42,891 nt of DNA, from the IMG/VR virus record IMGVR_UViG_3300042891_002370, positions 1 to 42,891 of that record, one strand, 5' to 3'. Below, piece by piece: positions 16,623-22,798 of the stretch. The position numbers and the translations under genes are program-made. The notes under the pieces were generated by a model, which saw only the letters and a program-made list of their open reading frames with translations, was not told the origin of the DNA and ran no database searches. How positions within the stretch are numbered: the first letter of the stretch is position 1; each line of letters begins with the position of its first letter. This DNA comes from a virus.

Positions 16623-17235
16623 AGATCTTAATAAGCAAGTAGATAAACTAGAGGGAGCTATGAAACAGTATGCTAGTAAAGATACTGTTATTAGTATTGG
16701 TGGATATAGCTTTACACCTGCCAAGCTCATGATAGCAGCAGGTATAGTGTCTTCTGTTATTGGCGGCATGTATGGGGTGTTTGAAGCTTATAAAGACTAT
16801 ATTGGCATGAAGAAAGCTATTGCTAATTATGTTGCTCCAGACTTTAGCGAATATGAAACAAGAATTATTAAGCTAGAAGAGAACAGCGAAAAGGTTGTAG
16901 GCTATACAAGAGACATCAATACTAATCTTAAAGGTGACATCAGAAGAATAGAAGTAGTGTTAGAAAATGTAGAGAGATCTAGTAAAGTAGCTCAGAGAGA
17001 AGTGGAAAAAGACATAGCTGATATTCGCAAACAACTAGACGGGGAAATAAAAGAAATTAGAAGAAGCTCGGACTCTCAAGTTAGAGAGATGCAGAAACAA
17101 GTTGATTCAACTGTTCAAAATGTAAATGAGAGAGTTAATAGAATAGAACGTGAAACTTCAGCTGAATTAAGGACTATTAGACGTGAGGTTGATGACAAGA
17201 TAAAGAAAGCTTTGGATAACCCTCTGGCTAACTAA
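16603..17235 (+). CDS. Membrane-anchored coiled-coil protein, unknown
   Basis: 210 residues. A charged N-terminus precedes one transmembrane segment at about 45-65 (AKLMIAAGIVSSVIGGMYGVF). Residues 90-205 form an almost continuous charged coiled coil with many Arg, Glu and Ser-x-V repeats. It could form a rod on one side of the inner membrane. It overlaps the repeat protein by 20 nt and shares a base with the next start, implying a complex made by one operon. Confidence 0.7.
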   Translation: MSSTEDKDLNKQVDKLEGAMKQYASKDTVISIGGYSFTPAKLMIAAGIVSSVIGGMYGVFEAYKDYIGMKKAIANYVAPDFSEYETRIIKLEENSEKVVGYTRDINTNLKGDIRRIEVVLENVERSSKVAQREVEKDIADIRKQLDGEIKEIRRSSDSQVREMQKQVDSTVQNVNERVNRIERETSAELRTIRREVDDKIKKALDNPLAN

Positions 17236-17753
17236 TGGATCCAGTAACTCTTTTAGCCACAGCTACAGCTGCCTTTAACGGAATTAAGAACGCTGTAGCT
17301 ATTGGGCAAGAAATAGAAGGGGTATTTTCCCAACTTACAAAATGGGCAGACGCTGCTGGACAATTGCAAGAGGTTATTAATCACAACAAAGGTGATTATG
17401 GAGAGAGAAAGCTTGGTTTATTTAAGAAGATTGGCTTTAAACAAAGTGAAACATCTGAAGCATTTGATATCTTTGCCGCACAAATGCGCTTAAGAGAGAT
17501 GGAAGAGGAAATCCGTCTTATGTTTATCTATGGTGAGCTTCAGCATTTAGGAATGGAAGGTTATAGTCAATTCAATCAAATTAGAAGGGAAGTACGTGAA
17601 AAGCGTGAAAGGATGATTAGAGATCAAGCCAATAGAAGACAAAAGTTCTTAGAGAGGATTTTTTGGTCGTCTATGCTTATAATAACAATAGTGCTCGCAT
17701 ATTTGTTCTTTTCTACTATATACGAATATGGAGTAGATGCAGGAAAGTGGTGA
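17235..17753 (+). CDS. Helical membrane protein, C-terminal anchor, unknown
   Basis: 172 residues. An amphipathic Ala-rich N-terminus (LLATATAAFNGIKNAVAIGQEIEGVF) is followed by charged helices and a single transmembrane segment near 147-165 (FWSSMLIITIVLAYLFF). Small proteins of this look occur in other T4-like environmental phages. Its topology is opposite to the preceding protein (anchor at the C-terminus), so the two could meet in the membrane. Confidence 0.68.
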   Translation: MDPVTLLATATAAFNGIKNAVAIGQEIEGVFSQLTKWADAAGQLQEVINHNKGDYGERKLGLFKKIGFKQSETSEAFDIFAAQMRLREMEEEIRLMFIYGELQHLGMEGYSQFNQIRREVREKRERMIRDQANRRQKFLERIFWSSMLIITIVLAYLFFSTIYEYGVDAGKW

Positions 17754-17769
17754 TTAACTAGGAGCTTTT

Positions 17770-18075
17770 ATGAAAAAGTCTATAGCAGTGCTCGCTCTCT
17801 CACTTCCTATTGTAGCGTACAGTCAAATTGTTAATGTTCCCGTTGTATGTGTAAAACTCAAAGAATTTGCCGAAGCTATTAAACAATATGAAGAGATCCC
17901 TTTTATTATTGGGGACACAGAAAATGGCAAACGGGAAAAAGGACATTTAATTCTGTTTGTAAATCATGAAAAAAGAACCTGGACGTTGGTTGAAAAACCT
18001 TCTCCAGATATCTACTGTGTTCTATCAGCTGGTGAAAACTTAAGCGTTATTCCCAACAAGGGAAAAGGCATTTAG
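17770..18075 (+). CDS. Exported small protein, unknown
   Basis: 101 residues with AGGAGC upstream. The signal peptide is residues 1-18 (KKSIAVLALSLPIVAYSQ). The mature part has two Cys (VVCVKL and DIYCVLS) that could form a disulfide, around beta strands ending NLSVIPNKGKGI. It is the last gene of the exported block and its stop region overlaps the convergent minus-strand gene by four bases. Confidence 0.7.
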   Translation: MKKSIAVLALSLPIVAYSQIVNVPVVCVKLKEFAEAIKQYEEIPFIIGDTENGKREKGHLILFVNHEKRTWTLVEKPSPDIYCVLSAGENLSVIPNKGKGI

Positions 18076-18653
18076 TAATCTTCTGTTTCCTTGAGCTGTT
18101 GTTTTAATTTGTGCTCTCTCTTCCCTTCAAGTAAAGCGTAGGTGACTCTTGCTCTATGTTCAGGACAGCGACCGGGATACCACCCTTCTATAGGTTCAAG
18201 AACTAATCGTTCTTCTCCTGTAGAAGGGTTGTGATACCATTTTCTACCGGTGTTTATTGGAACGCCTTTGCGACGTTGAGAGATCATACTTCTAGTTTTC
18301 TGGGAATGTTTTTTTCCAGCAAAAAATGCTCTTCCTTTTTTAGCCAGACTTATATTCTTACAATGCTCAGGGGTGCGCTTATATCTCTTATTACCTTCTC
18401 TTATAGCTTCAATAACTTCGGCTTTCTTCTCAGGAGAGAGCATAGTCAACACACCAATTCTTTTCTTCTTATAATCGTGTACTATGTCTTCAGCTCTATA
18501 TTGCACTTGTAGCTTTTTTGCTGCAGGCTCTATATTATCATAGTCTTTAACTATACCTACCTGTTCAAAGATAGTTCCATACTGTTGCCTAAATTCCTTC
18601 TCGCTCTTATCATAGATAACGATGCGGTTGTTGGTTAGATAAATTCTAAACAT
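18072..18653 (-). CDS. NUMOD-type DNA-binding protein, relative of homing endonucleases
   Basis: 193 residues, the only credible minus-strand gene. AAGGAAA lies upstream of its ATG. The middle has short basic repeats (ISLAKKGRAFFAGKKHSQKT and MISQRRKGVPI) like NUMOD3 DNA-binding motifs of GIY-YIG/HNH homing endonucleases, followed by WYHNPSTGEERL. No intact GIY-YIG or HNH catalytic motif is seen, so it may be a DNA-binding remnant or a regulator. Its opposite orientation at the late/early boundary suggests insertion. Confidence 0.65.
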   Translation of the reverse strand: MFRIYLTNNRIVIYDKSEKEFRQQYGTIFEQVGIVKDYDNIEPAAKKLQVQYRAEDIVHDYKKKRIGVLTMLSPEKKAEVIEAIREGNKRYKRTPEHCKNISLAKKGRAFFAGKKHSQKTRSMISQRRKGVPINTGRKWYHNPSTGEERLVLEPIEGWYPGRCPEHRARVTYALLEGKREHKLKQQLKETEDY

Positions 18654-18654
18654 G

Positions 18655-18682
18655 TTGCTTTTTTCCTTAACGTATTTAATAT
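18655..18682 (+). promoter_or_regulatory. Early sigma70-type promoter (TTGCTT, 16 bp, TAATAT)
   Basis: Divergent from the minus-strand gene and sharing sequence with its ribosome site. It would drive the 48-residue gene at 18705. The -10 is imperfect. Confidence 0.5.
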
Positions 18683-18704
18683 GTATGTAAAGACGGAGAT
18701 TGAC

Positions 18705-18851
18705 ATGCTTAAACAGCGTAGAAAGTCACGATTCCATAAAGCTTTGTTCGATGACGAACTTCCATTCAAGGGCCGTAAAGAGGCACCTAAGAAGACCTAT
18801 CGTCGCAAAGACAAGCATAGTAAACATTTATGGGAAGATACTTCCCGATAG
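18705..18851 (+). CDS. Small basic protein, 48 residues, unknown
   Basis: A short frame with GGAG at a proper distance (GACGGAGATTGACATG) and an early promoter upstream. It is very rich in Lys, Arg and His (MLKQRRKSRF, then FKGRKEAPKKTYRRKDKHSK), which suggests nucleic-acid binding. It begins the early region. Small basic early proteins often act on host functions, but nothing specific can be read here. Confidence 0.65.
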   Translation: MLKQRRKSRFHKALFDDELPFKGRKEAPKKTYRRKDKHSKHLWEDTSR

Positions 18852-18861
18852 GTAATTTTAG

Positions 18862-18890
18862 TTGTATTTTTCCCTTTTTCCCTTTAACAT
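18862..18890 (+). promoter_or_regulatory. Early promoter (TTGTAT, 17 bp, TAACAT)
   Basis: Spacer is pyrimidine-rich (two TTTTCCC blocks). The leader contains CTTAAGGAG, combining the TTAA leader motif with the ribosome site of the ATPase gene at 18912. Confidence 0.6.
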
Positions 18891-18911
18891 GAAGGCTCTT
18901 AAGGAGCAAAT

Positions 18912-19793
18912 ATGATTGAAGTCAAGCAAATCGGAAACAAGTTCCATGGCTTTTTTAATGGCAATCTGATTGTTAAGTCATCATCAAAGTACTATGTTGA
19001 GCGAAGGATAGCAGAATACAAAGATGCTCATGTAGCTCCTGTTAAGGATGAGCCAAGCCCAGTAGCCGAGTTCTCTATTAACAAGCGTTTTGACTTTGTT
19101 AATGACATTGTCAAGATGGTAGCTTCACGTAAGATTCCTTCAATGATTATTACCGGCGAAGGCGGCCTGGGTAAGTCATATTCTGTAATTAAAGCTCTTC
19201 GTGAGAGTGGCTTTGTTAATATTACGGAGATGGTAGCCGAAGGTGCTGCTATTCCTCAAGATAACTCCTACGTTATCATCAAAGGCTATAGCACTCCTAA
19301 AGGTCTATTTAAGACTCTCTATGAGTTTAGGAATTCTGTTATTGTATTTGACGATACAGACTCTATTCTAAAGGATCAAGATGCTCTCAACATACTCAAG
19401 GGTGCATTAGATAGTTACAGCAAACGTATTATTTCCTGGCATACTTCATCAAAAGATGATAGTCTTCCTAGTATGTTTAATTTTAGCGGAGGGGTAATTT
19501 TTATCTCTAATCTTTCCCCATCTAAGCTAGATCAAGCTCTAAAAACTCGTTCTATGTGCGTTGATCTTACAATGACTACTGATCAAAAAATTGAACGAAT
19601 GCGTACTATTCTGGTCAGTGCAGATTTCATGCCTGATATGCCTTTTAATGTGAAGGAAGATTCTATGAACCTAATTGAAGAATTTAAAGAGCGTGCAAGA
19701 GAGGTGTCGCTTAGAACTCTCATCAACACAATCAAGATTAGGTCTAGTAATAATAACTGGCGAGAGCTTGCCAAATACATGTTGGTGTCATGA
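18912..19793 (+). CDS. AAA-type P-loop ATPase, unknown target
   Basis: 293 residues. Walker A GEGGLGKS is at residues 82-89, Walker B VIVFDDTDS near 143-151, and a sensor-like FISNL strand follows, with an RSM that may hold the arginine finger. The N-terminal 60 residues look like a separate small domain. Size and motif order resemble AAA+ loaders or remodellers rather than helicases. It has its own early promoter and AAGGAG site and overlaps the small DUF2384-like gene by four bases. Confidence 0.75.
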   Translation: MIEVKQIGNKFHGFFNGNLIVKSSSKYYVERRIAEYKDAHVAPVKDEPSPVAEFSINKRFDFVNDIVKMVASRKIPSMIITGEGGLGKSYSVIKALRESGFVNITEMVAEGAAIPQDNSYVIIKGYSTPKGLFKTLYEFRNSVIVFDDTDSILKDQDALNILKGALDSYSKRIISWHTSSKDDSLPSMFNFSGGVIFISNLSPSKLDQALKTRSMCVDLTMTTDQKIERMRTILVSADFMPDMPFNVKEDSMNLIEEFKERAREVSLRTLINTIKIRSSNNNWRELAKYMLVS

Positions 19794-19993
19794 TGGATAA
19801 TGTACAATATAATAACTACAAACTCAGATGCGAAGCATTAGTGATTGCATTAGTGGGAAGGGAAGCATCTGAGGGGTGGTGGAATTCTAGGAATAAAGCA
19901 TTTGATATGCTGACAGCTAAAGAAGCATTTGAACAATCTCCCCGTACAGTATACACTTATCTAATAAACTTTTATGACTACACCACATCCTAA
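19790..19993 (+). CDS. Small protein with Xre/ParS antitoxin C-terminal-like motif
   Basis: 67 residues, ATGA-coupled to the ATPase; a second ATG follows at 19793. The stretch EGWWNSRNKAFD followed by a YTYLINF C-terminus is like the toxin-binding domain of MbcA/ParS/Xre antitoxins (DUF2384), where WWNS.NKAF is the typical core. No RES-domain toxin is nearby. The phage may use it to neutralise a host toxin, but that is inference. Confidence 0.6.
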   Translation: MMDNVQYNNYKLRCEALVIALVGREASEGWWNSRNKAFDMLTAKEAFEQSPRTVYTYLINFYDYTTS

Positions 19994-20141
19994 ATTTGAT
20001 ACCTGGCTTTTGGAGGAGGACATATATAGAATTGGTCTAGTCATAGAAGGTAAGTTAGCACTTGAATATGCTTCTTTAGACGAAATTGAAGAATATGAGA
20101 GGGTAGTAGTTGCAATTGGTCAAGCAAGGCGTTATCATTGA
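19974..20141 (+). CDS. Small acidic protein, 55 residues, unknown
   Basis: Begins with an ATG inside the end of the previous gene and continues for 55 codons (MTTPHPKFDTWLLEEDIYRI at the start). The frame is the only long one covering 19994-20137. Its 3' end carries the early promoter at 20110-20138. No family recognised. Confidence 0.5.
   Translation: MTTPHPKFDTWLLEEDIYRIGLVIEGKLALEYASLDEIEEYERVVVAIGQARRYH
20110..20138 (+). promoter_or_regulatory. Early promoter (TTGCAA, 17 bp, TATCAT)
   Basis: Lies inside the end of the 55-residue gene. It is followed by TGATGTACCTTAACCAGGAG, a leader shared with the promoters at 23799 and 24042, which leads to the ATG at 20165. Confidence 0.7.
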
Positions 20142-20164
20142 TGTACCTTAACCAGGAGTTTAGC

Positions 20165-20452
20165 ATGAAGTTTGCATCTACCAAACAAGTCCGTAAAGTA
20201 ATCTGGCAAGTTGTTAAGGAGAAAGATATTATTTTGCGCGAGCGAGAGGATATTCCTTCGGTCAAGACCTGGACTAACAAGATCAGGGGTAATAACCCTA
20301 AAGCCCGCATGGTTATTTTTGATGCTGTGCGGTATTTTACAGCCACCGACATTGCCCATGAGGTATATAAACGTCTAAGGAATATGGGCTTTTACAATGG
20401 CTTTAGCCGAATTAACAACGGATATGTTGCTTTTTATGCCGAAATGAAGTAG
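20165..20452 (+). CDS. Hypothetical early protein
   Basis: 95 residues from the ATG at 20165, which follows CCAGGAG by 8 nt; the frame extends back to 20138 but those codons lie in the promoter. Basic, with KTWTNKIRGNNPKARMVIFD and a C-terminal RINNGYVAFYAEMK. No known motif. GC content is higher than in the replication block. Confidence 0.65.
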   Translation: MKFASTKQVRKVIWQVVKEKDIILREREDIPSVKTWTNKIRGNNPKARMVIFDAVRYFTATDIAHEVYKRLRNMGFYNGFSRINNGYVAFYAEMK

Positions 20453-20453
20453 T

Positions 20454-20849
20454 ATGAAGAGACCCAAGACAAGTAGAGGCTTCACCTTACCTGACGATTC
20501 ATTTGACAAAGAGCTATTTGCTCAAGGCAAGATGCGTTCATTTATAGGTGACGGGCTTTGCTGTCGACAGGTCATTATTGATCGTAATTCTAAACAAGCC
20601 AAGGAGTTTTTTAAAATGTTCGAAAACAATGCTCAAGTGACTCAAAGTGAAGAGACCGTTAAAGTAGCCAAGACCCCTAAAGCTCCCAAAGAGCCAAAGG
20701 TTACCAAGCTCGCCCAGGCAGTTGAAATCGTCCAGCGTACCGGCAAAGATGACAAGCCGGCATGTCTGAACGCTATCCAAGAAGCCCTGGGTGTGTCCAA
20801 AGGCAATGCATCGATTTACTATGCAAAGGCCTTGGTCCAGCTCGGATAG
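20454..20849 (+). CDS. Hypothetical protein with HTH-like C-terminus; possible internal start
   Basis: 131 residues from 20454, two bases after the previous stop. The C-terminal half (NAIQEALGVSKGNASIYYAK) resembles a short helix-turn-helix-like segment found in other phage proteins; a Lys/Pro-rich linker (KTPKAPKEPK) precedes it. A second ATG at 20616 has a perfect AAGGAG nine bases upstream, better than the first start, so a 77-residue C-terminal product is likely made as well or instead. Confidence 0.6.
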   Translation: MKRPKTSRGFTLPDDSFDKELFAQGKMRSFIGDGLCCRQVIIDRNSKQAKEFFKMFENNAQVTQSEETVKVAKTPKAPKEPKVTKLAQAVEIVQRTGKDDKPACLNAIQEALGVSKGNASIYYAKALVQLG

Positions 20850-20864
20850 TATTGTGGAAACAGG

Positions 20865-20901
20865 GGAGAACCTAGATAGTTGCATTATTTCTAGATTCTC
20901 C
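20865..20901 (+). promoter_or_regulatory. Inverted repeat enclosing an early promoter
   Basis: GGAGA-AC-CTAGA pairs with TCTAG-AT-TCTCC around the -35 element. It could be an operator or a terminator for the previous gene; the promoter's -10 begins right after it. Confidence 0.5.
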
Positions 20902-20908
20902 TTATCAT
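20880..20908 (+). promoter_or_regulatory. Early promoter (TTGCAT, 17 bp, TATCAT)
   Basis: Drives the gene at 20940; the leader has GTTAATTTTTCTCGGAG. Confidence 0.65.
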
Positions 20909-20939
20909 ATCCATGTCGTTAATTTTTCTCGGAGCTTAC

Positions 20940-21119
20940 ATGAAAAACTGGTTCGAAAGCAAATATAGTGCTGTTCAACTTCGCGATATCTACCGTGACT
21001 ATTACAAAAGCGAGTTCGGCGAATATCCTTATGATGATAAGGGTAATCGTTGCCGTCTAGCGGCTTTGCTAGAAGATCTTGACCAGCGTATTTCAAATTC
21101 ACGTCGACAAGCAGCATAG
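20940..21119 (+). CDS. Small hypothetical early protein
   Basis: 59 residues, ATG at 20940 eight bases after CGGAG. The frame extends to 20913, which lies too close to the start site. It contains LRDIYRDYYKSEFGEYPYDDKGNRCRL, which looks like a short helical unit, and a C-terminal DLDQRISNSRRQ. No family name. Its stop is directly followed by the promoter of the RNA elements. Confidence 0.65.
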   Translation: MKNWFESKYSAVQLRDIYRDYYKSEFGEYPYDDKGNRCRLAALLEDLDQRISNSRRQAA

Positions 21120-21148
21120 TTGACTTTCTTGGTGATATGAGCTATCAT
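21120..21148 (+). promoter_or_regulatory. Early promoter of non-coding RNA elements (TTGACT, 17 bp, TATCAT)
   Basis: The start site expected six to seven bases downstream is 21154-21155, exactly the first paired base of RNA element 1. No ribosome site or reading frame follows, so the product is RNA. Confidence 0.7.
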
Positions 21149-21153
21149 GTCAC

Positions 21154-21260
21154 TATATTGAAGCACATTCAAGGCGAAGGCCAAGCCTAGTATGGATACA
21201 GTCCTGCCCCGTATGGAGCAGTGGTATACGGTTCGATTCCGTAGAATGTGTTTCAATATG
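21154..21260 (+). ncRNA. Structured RNA element 1 with tRNA-like T-arm
   Basis: A 16-bp helix closes it: ATATTGAAGCACATTC (21155-21170) pairs with GAATGTGTTTCAATAT (21244-21259) with one G-U, and T21154-G21260 could extend it. Inside, TACGG-TTCGATT-CCGTA (21227-21243) is a canonical tRNA T-arm and sits directly next to a 7-bp acceptor-like helix CACATTC/GAATGTG. AGGC/GCCT after the 5' arm could be a D-arm. No 5-7-5 anticodon arm fits, so it is not an ordinary tRNA. The outer 9-10 bp are shared with elements 2 and 3. Confidence 0.7.
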
Positions 21261-21321
21261 ATTCTTATAGGTAGAGAGTAATTAAGCCCAGCACATGACC
21301 GTCTGACGGGAGCAAAGACGT

Positions 21322-21449
21322 CATATTGAAGCACTCTGTTGTAGCTACAGCGGAAAAACAGAAATACTTACTAATTCTAGACAGTGTGAGTATCAGCCGT
21401 GAAGAGTAGGGCTACCATGGATTCAAGCGCCGCAGAATGCTTCAATATG
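21322..21449 (+). ncRNA. Structured RNA element 2
   Basis: CATATTGAAGCACTCTG pairs with CAGAATGCTTCAATATG (one C-A mismatch among 17). Internal helices include ATACTTAC/GTGAGTAT and GTAG/CTAC. No reading frame or ribosome site. It lies 61 nt behind element 1; the linker carries a CCGT/ACGG hairpin. Probably transcribed from the promoter at 21120. Confidence 0.65.
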
Positions 21450-21457
21450 CCGGAAAG

Positions 21458-21486
21458 TTGCTTTTTAATTCCTATTGATCTATAAT
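21458..21486 (+). promoter_or_regulatory. Early promoter (TTGCTT, 17 bp, TATAAT)
   Basis: Nine bases behind RNA element 2, driving the gene at 21517 with an ACCAGGAAG ribosome site. Confidence 0.7.
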
Positions 21487-21516
21487 TCTTCTATCTTAAA
21501 TCAACCAGGAAGCATC

Positions 21517-21864
21517 ATGAAAGTGTTCGTCTACTTCAATCTTCACAAGAAGGTGTGGTCAGTCAAGGCACTCGAGGGTGAAAACAAAGGCAGAGTCATT
21601 CAGCATGCTTCCTATCTCAAACTCAAGAATGCAACGTTCAAAGTATCAGAAGCCGGACGCCAGCGTGTTCTCCGGGAAAAACGCAAGAACGTTCATGCAG
21701 GAATTGTCGGGTATCTGACAGACGAAATTCCAGTTGCACTTTACACCCAGGTATCCTACAATCCTTACAAGGGTCCGACGTTCACAAACAAAGTTGACGG
21801 AACGCCGGTTTTTTCAGCAGAATGCGTGGTTTTCGACGGAAGAGTTGTACACGCACTAATTTGA
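21517..21864 (+). CDS. Conserved phage protein, unknown
   Basis: 115 residues from the ATG at 21517; an in-frame start at 21475 would lie in the promoter. The pattern MKVFVYFNLHKKVWSVKALE, then KVSEAGRQRVLREKRKNVHAG recalls a conserved protein present in many unrelated tailed phages. It has no catalytic motif. It is basic with an alternating strand and helix pattern. Confidence 0.75.
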   Translation: MKVFVYFNLHKKVWSVKALEGENKGRVIQHASYLKLKNATFKVSEAGRQRVLREKRKNVHAGIVGYLTDEIPVALYTQVSYNPYKGPTFTNKVDGTPVFSAECVVFDGRVVHALI

Positions 21865-21871
21865 GGTTATA

Positions 21872-22174
21872 ATGGACGTACTTCAAACAAACATGGGAAT
21901 GAACGTGGAAAAAGTGACTGAAACCAAAGAATTTCAAGACTGGCTGGTGTCTATGCTCAAGTTCGGGCCTGTTGAGGTCACGTTTGAGAAGACCGATGGA
22001 AGCAGTCGGGTAATGAATTGCACTCTCAAGGAAGACATGGTAGAATATGTCGAGAAGAAGACCGATCGTGTGAAAGCAGCCAATCCTGAGGTATGTCCGG
22101 TATATGATCTAGATGCAAAGGGATGGAGGTCGTTCCGATACGATTCGGTCAAGCAAATCCGATTCACGCTATGA
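21872..22174 (+). CDS. DUF2693-like small phage protein
   Basis: 100 residues, ATG at 21872 with GAGG close upstream. FGPVEVTFEKTDGSSRVMNCTL and a C-terminal VYDLDAKGWRSFRYDSVKQI match the style of DUF2693 proteins: a short beta barrel ending in a WRSFR motif. Found in T4-like phages, function unknown. The last codons overlap a 33-residue membrane microprotein. Confidence 0.68.
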   Translation: MDVLQTNMGMNVEKVTETKEFQDWLVSMLKFGPVEVTFEKTDGSSRVMNCTLKEDMVEYVEKKTDRVKAANPEVCPVYDLDAKGWRSFRYDSVKQIRFTL

Positions 22175-22272
22175 AGTTCTTGCTGGGAATGATATTCGGG
22201 TATATCATAGCCCAACCAGGGGTGATCGAGGCGCTCAAGCAATTCATCAAAGGATTTGCCGAAGCGCTTTGA
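22171..22272 (+). CDS. 33-residue membrane microprotein (copy 1)
   Basis: ATGA-coupled to the preceding gene. One hydrophobic helix (MKFLLGMIFGYIIAQPGVIE) followed by an amphipathic tail (ALKQFIKGFAEAL). A second copy of identical length lies at 26054-26155 with about 20 of 33 residues identical, including the GYI.AQ.GVI core and KGF..AL end. Retention of both length and sequence makes it a real gene. A membrane-acting early peptide is plausible. Confidence 0.7.
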   Translation: MKFLLGMIFGYIIAQPGVIEALKQFIKGFAEAL

Positions 22273-22283
22273 TCCAGAAAGAG

Positions 22284-22312
22284 TTGACTTAAATTCCTAA
22301 ACCGTGTATCAT
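22284..22312 (+). promoter_or_regulatory. Early promoter (TTGACT, 17 bp, TATCAT)
   Basis: Nearly identical to the promoter at 22736: the same TTAAATTCCTAAA spacer start and TATCATGTTCT(C/T)ACGTTAACA leader. Confidence 0.75.
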
Positions 22313-22339
22313 GTTCTCACGTTAACAACAGGAACGATC

Positions 22340-22744
22340 ATGAAAGCTGGAAAGTACTACATCGGTGATCTTTGCTATGTGTTGAGCAATGAGGATTGGG
22401 ATGAGGTGTGTGAGCTCACGATCAACGGGAACGAGTGCTTGAGTGGAGAATTCCAATTCAAAGACGGAAGACCGTTTGCCATGTATAATACGAAGTACGG
22501 TGATGGAGTGTATAGAGATCAATTTGGCAATGAATATTCCGTAGATTCCGGAACAATTGGATGTATTTTAGTGGATCATATTACGAAAAGAGAGTATGAT
22601 AATCTGAATGAACTAGGAAACATCGTAGATATGGAACATGAGTTCGATACGTGTTCATCCAATGGGCTGATCAAAATTTCAAGCACAACTATAGATACAG
22701 CCGAAGAATGGGAAGATGAATATGACGAAGAAGAGTTGATTTAA
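22340..22744 (+). CDS. Conserved phage protein (KYYIGDLCYVL family)
   Basis: 134 residues, ATG at 22340 after CAGGAACG. KAGKYYIGDLCYVLSNEDWDEVC at the start, then FAMYNTKYGDGVYRD and VDSGTIGCILVDH: a beta-rich pattern seen in conserved proteins of many phages and some bacteria. Acidic C-terminus. Function unknown. The next promoter overlaps its last codons. Confidence 0.72.
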   Translation: MKAGKYYIGDLCYVLSNEDWDEVCELTINGNECLSGEFQFKDGRPFAMYNTKYGDGVYRDQFGNEYSVDSGTIGCILVDHITKREYDNLNELGNIVDMEHEFDTCSSNGLIKISSTTIDTAEEWEDEYDEEELI

Positions 22745-22764
22745 ATTCCTAAAGCATGTATCAT
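22736..22764 (+). promoter_or_regulatory. Early promoter (TTGATT, 17 bp, TATCAT)
   Basis: Starts inside the previous gene's last codons. Its leader matches that of the promoter at 22284, suggesting duplication of the promoter cassette. Confidence 0.75.
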
Positions 22765-22798
22765 GTTCTTACGTTAACAAATCAACCAGGAATCCATC

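Noticed and set aside
18861-18890. Pyrimidine tract as terminator
   Set aside because: TTTTTCCCTTTTTCCC has no preceding hairpin; it is the spacer of an early promoter.
21155-21259. Ordinary tRNA gene
   Set aside because: The T-arm and acceptor-like helix are good, but no anticodon stem-loop can be placed and the acceptor is extended by nine pairs.
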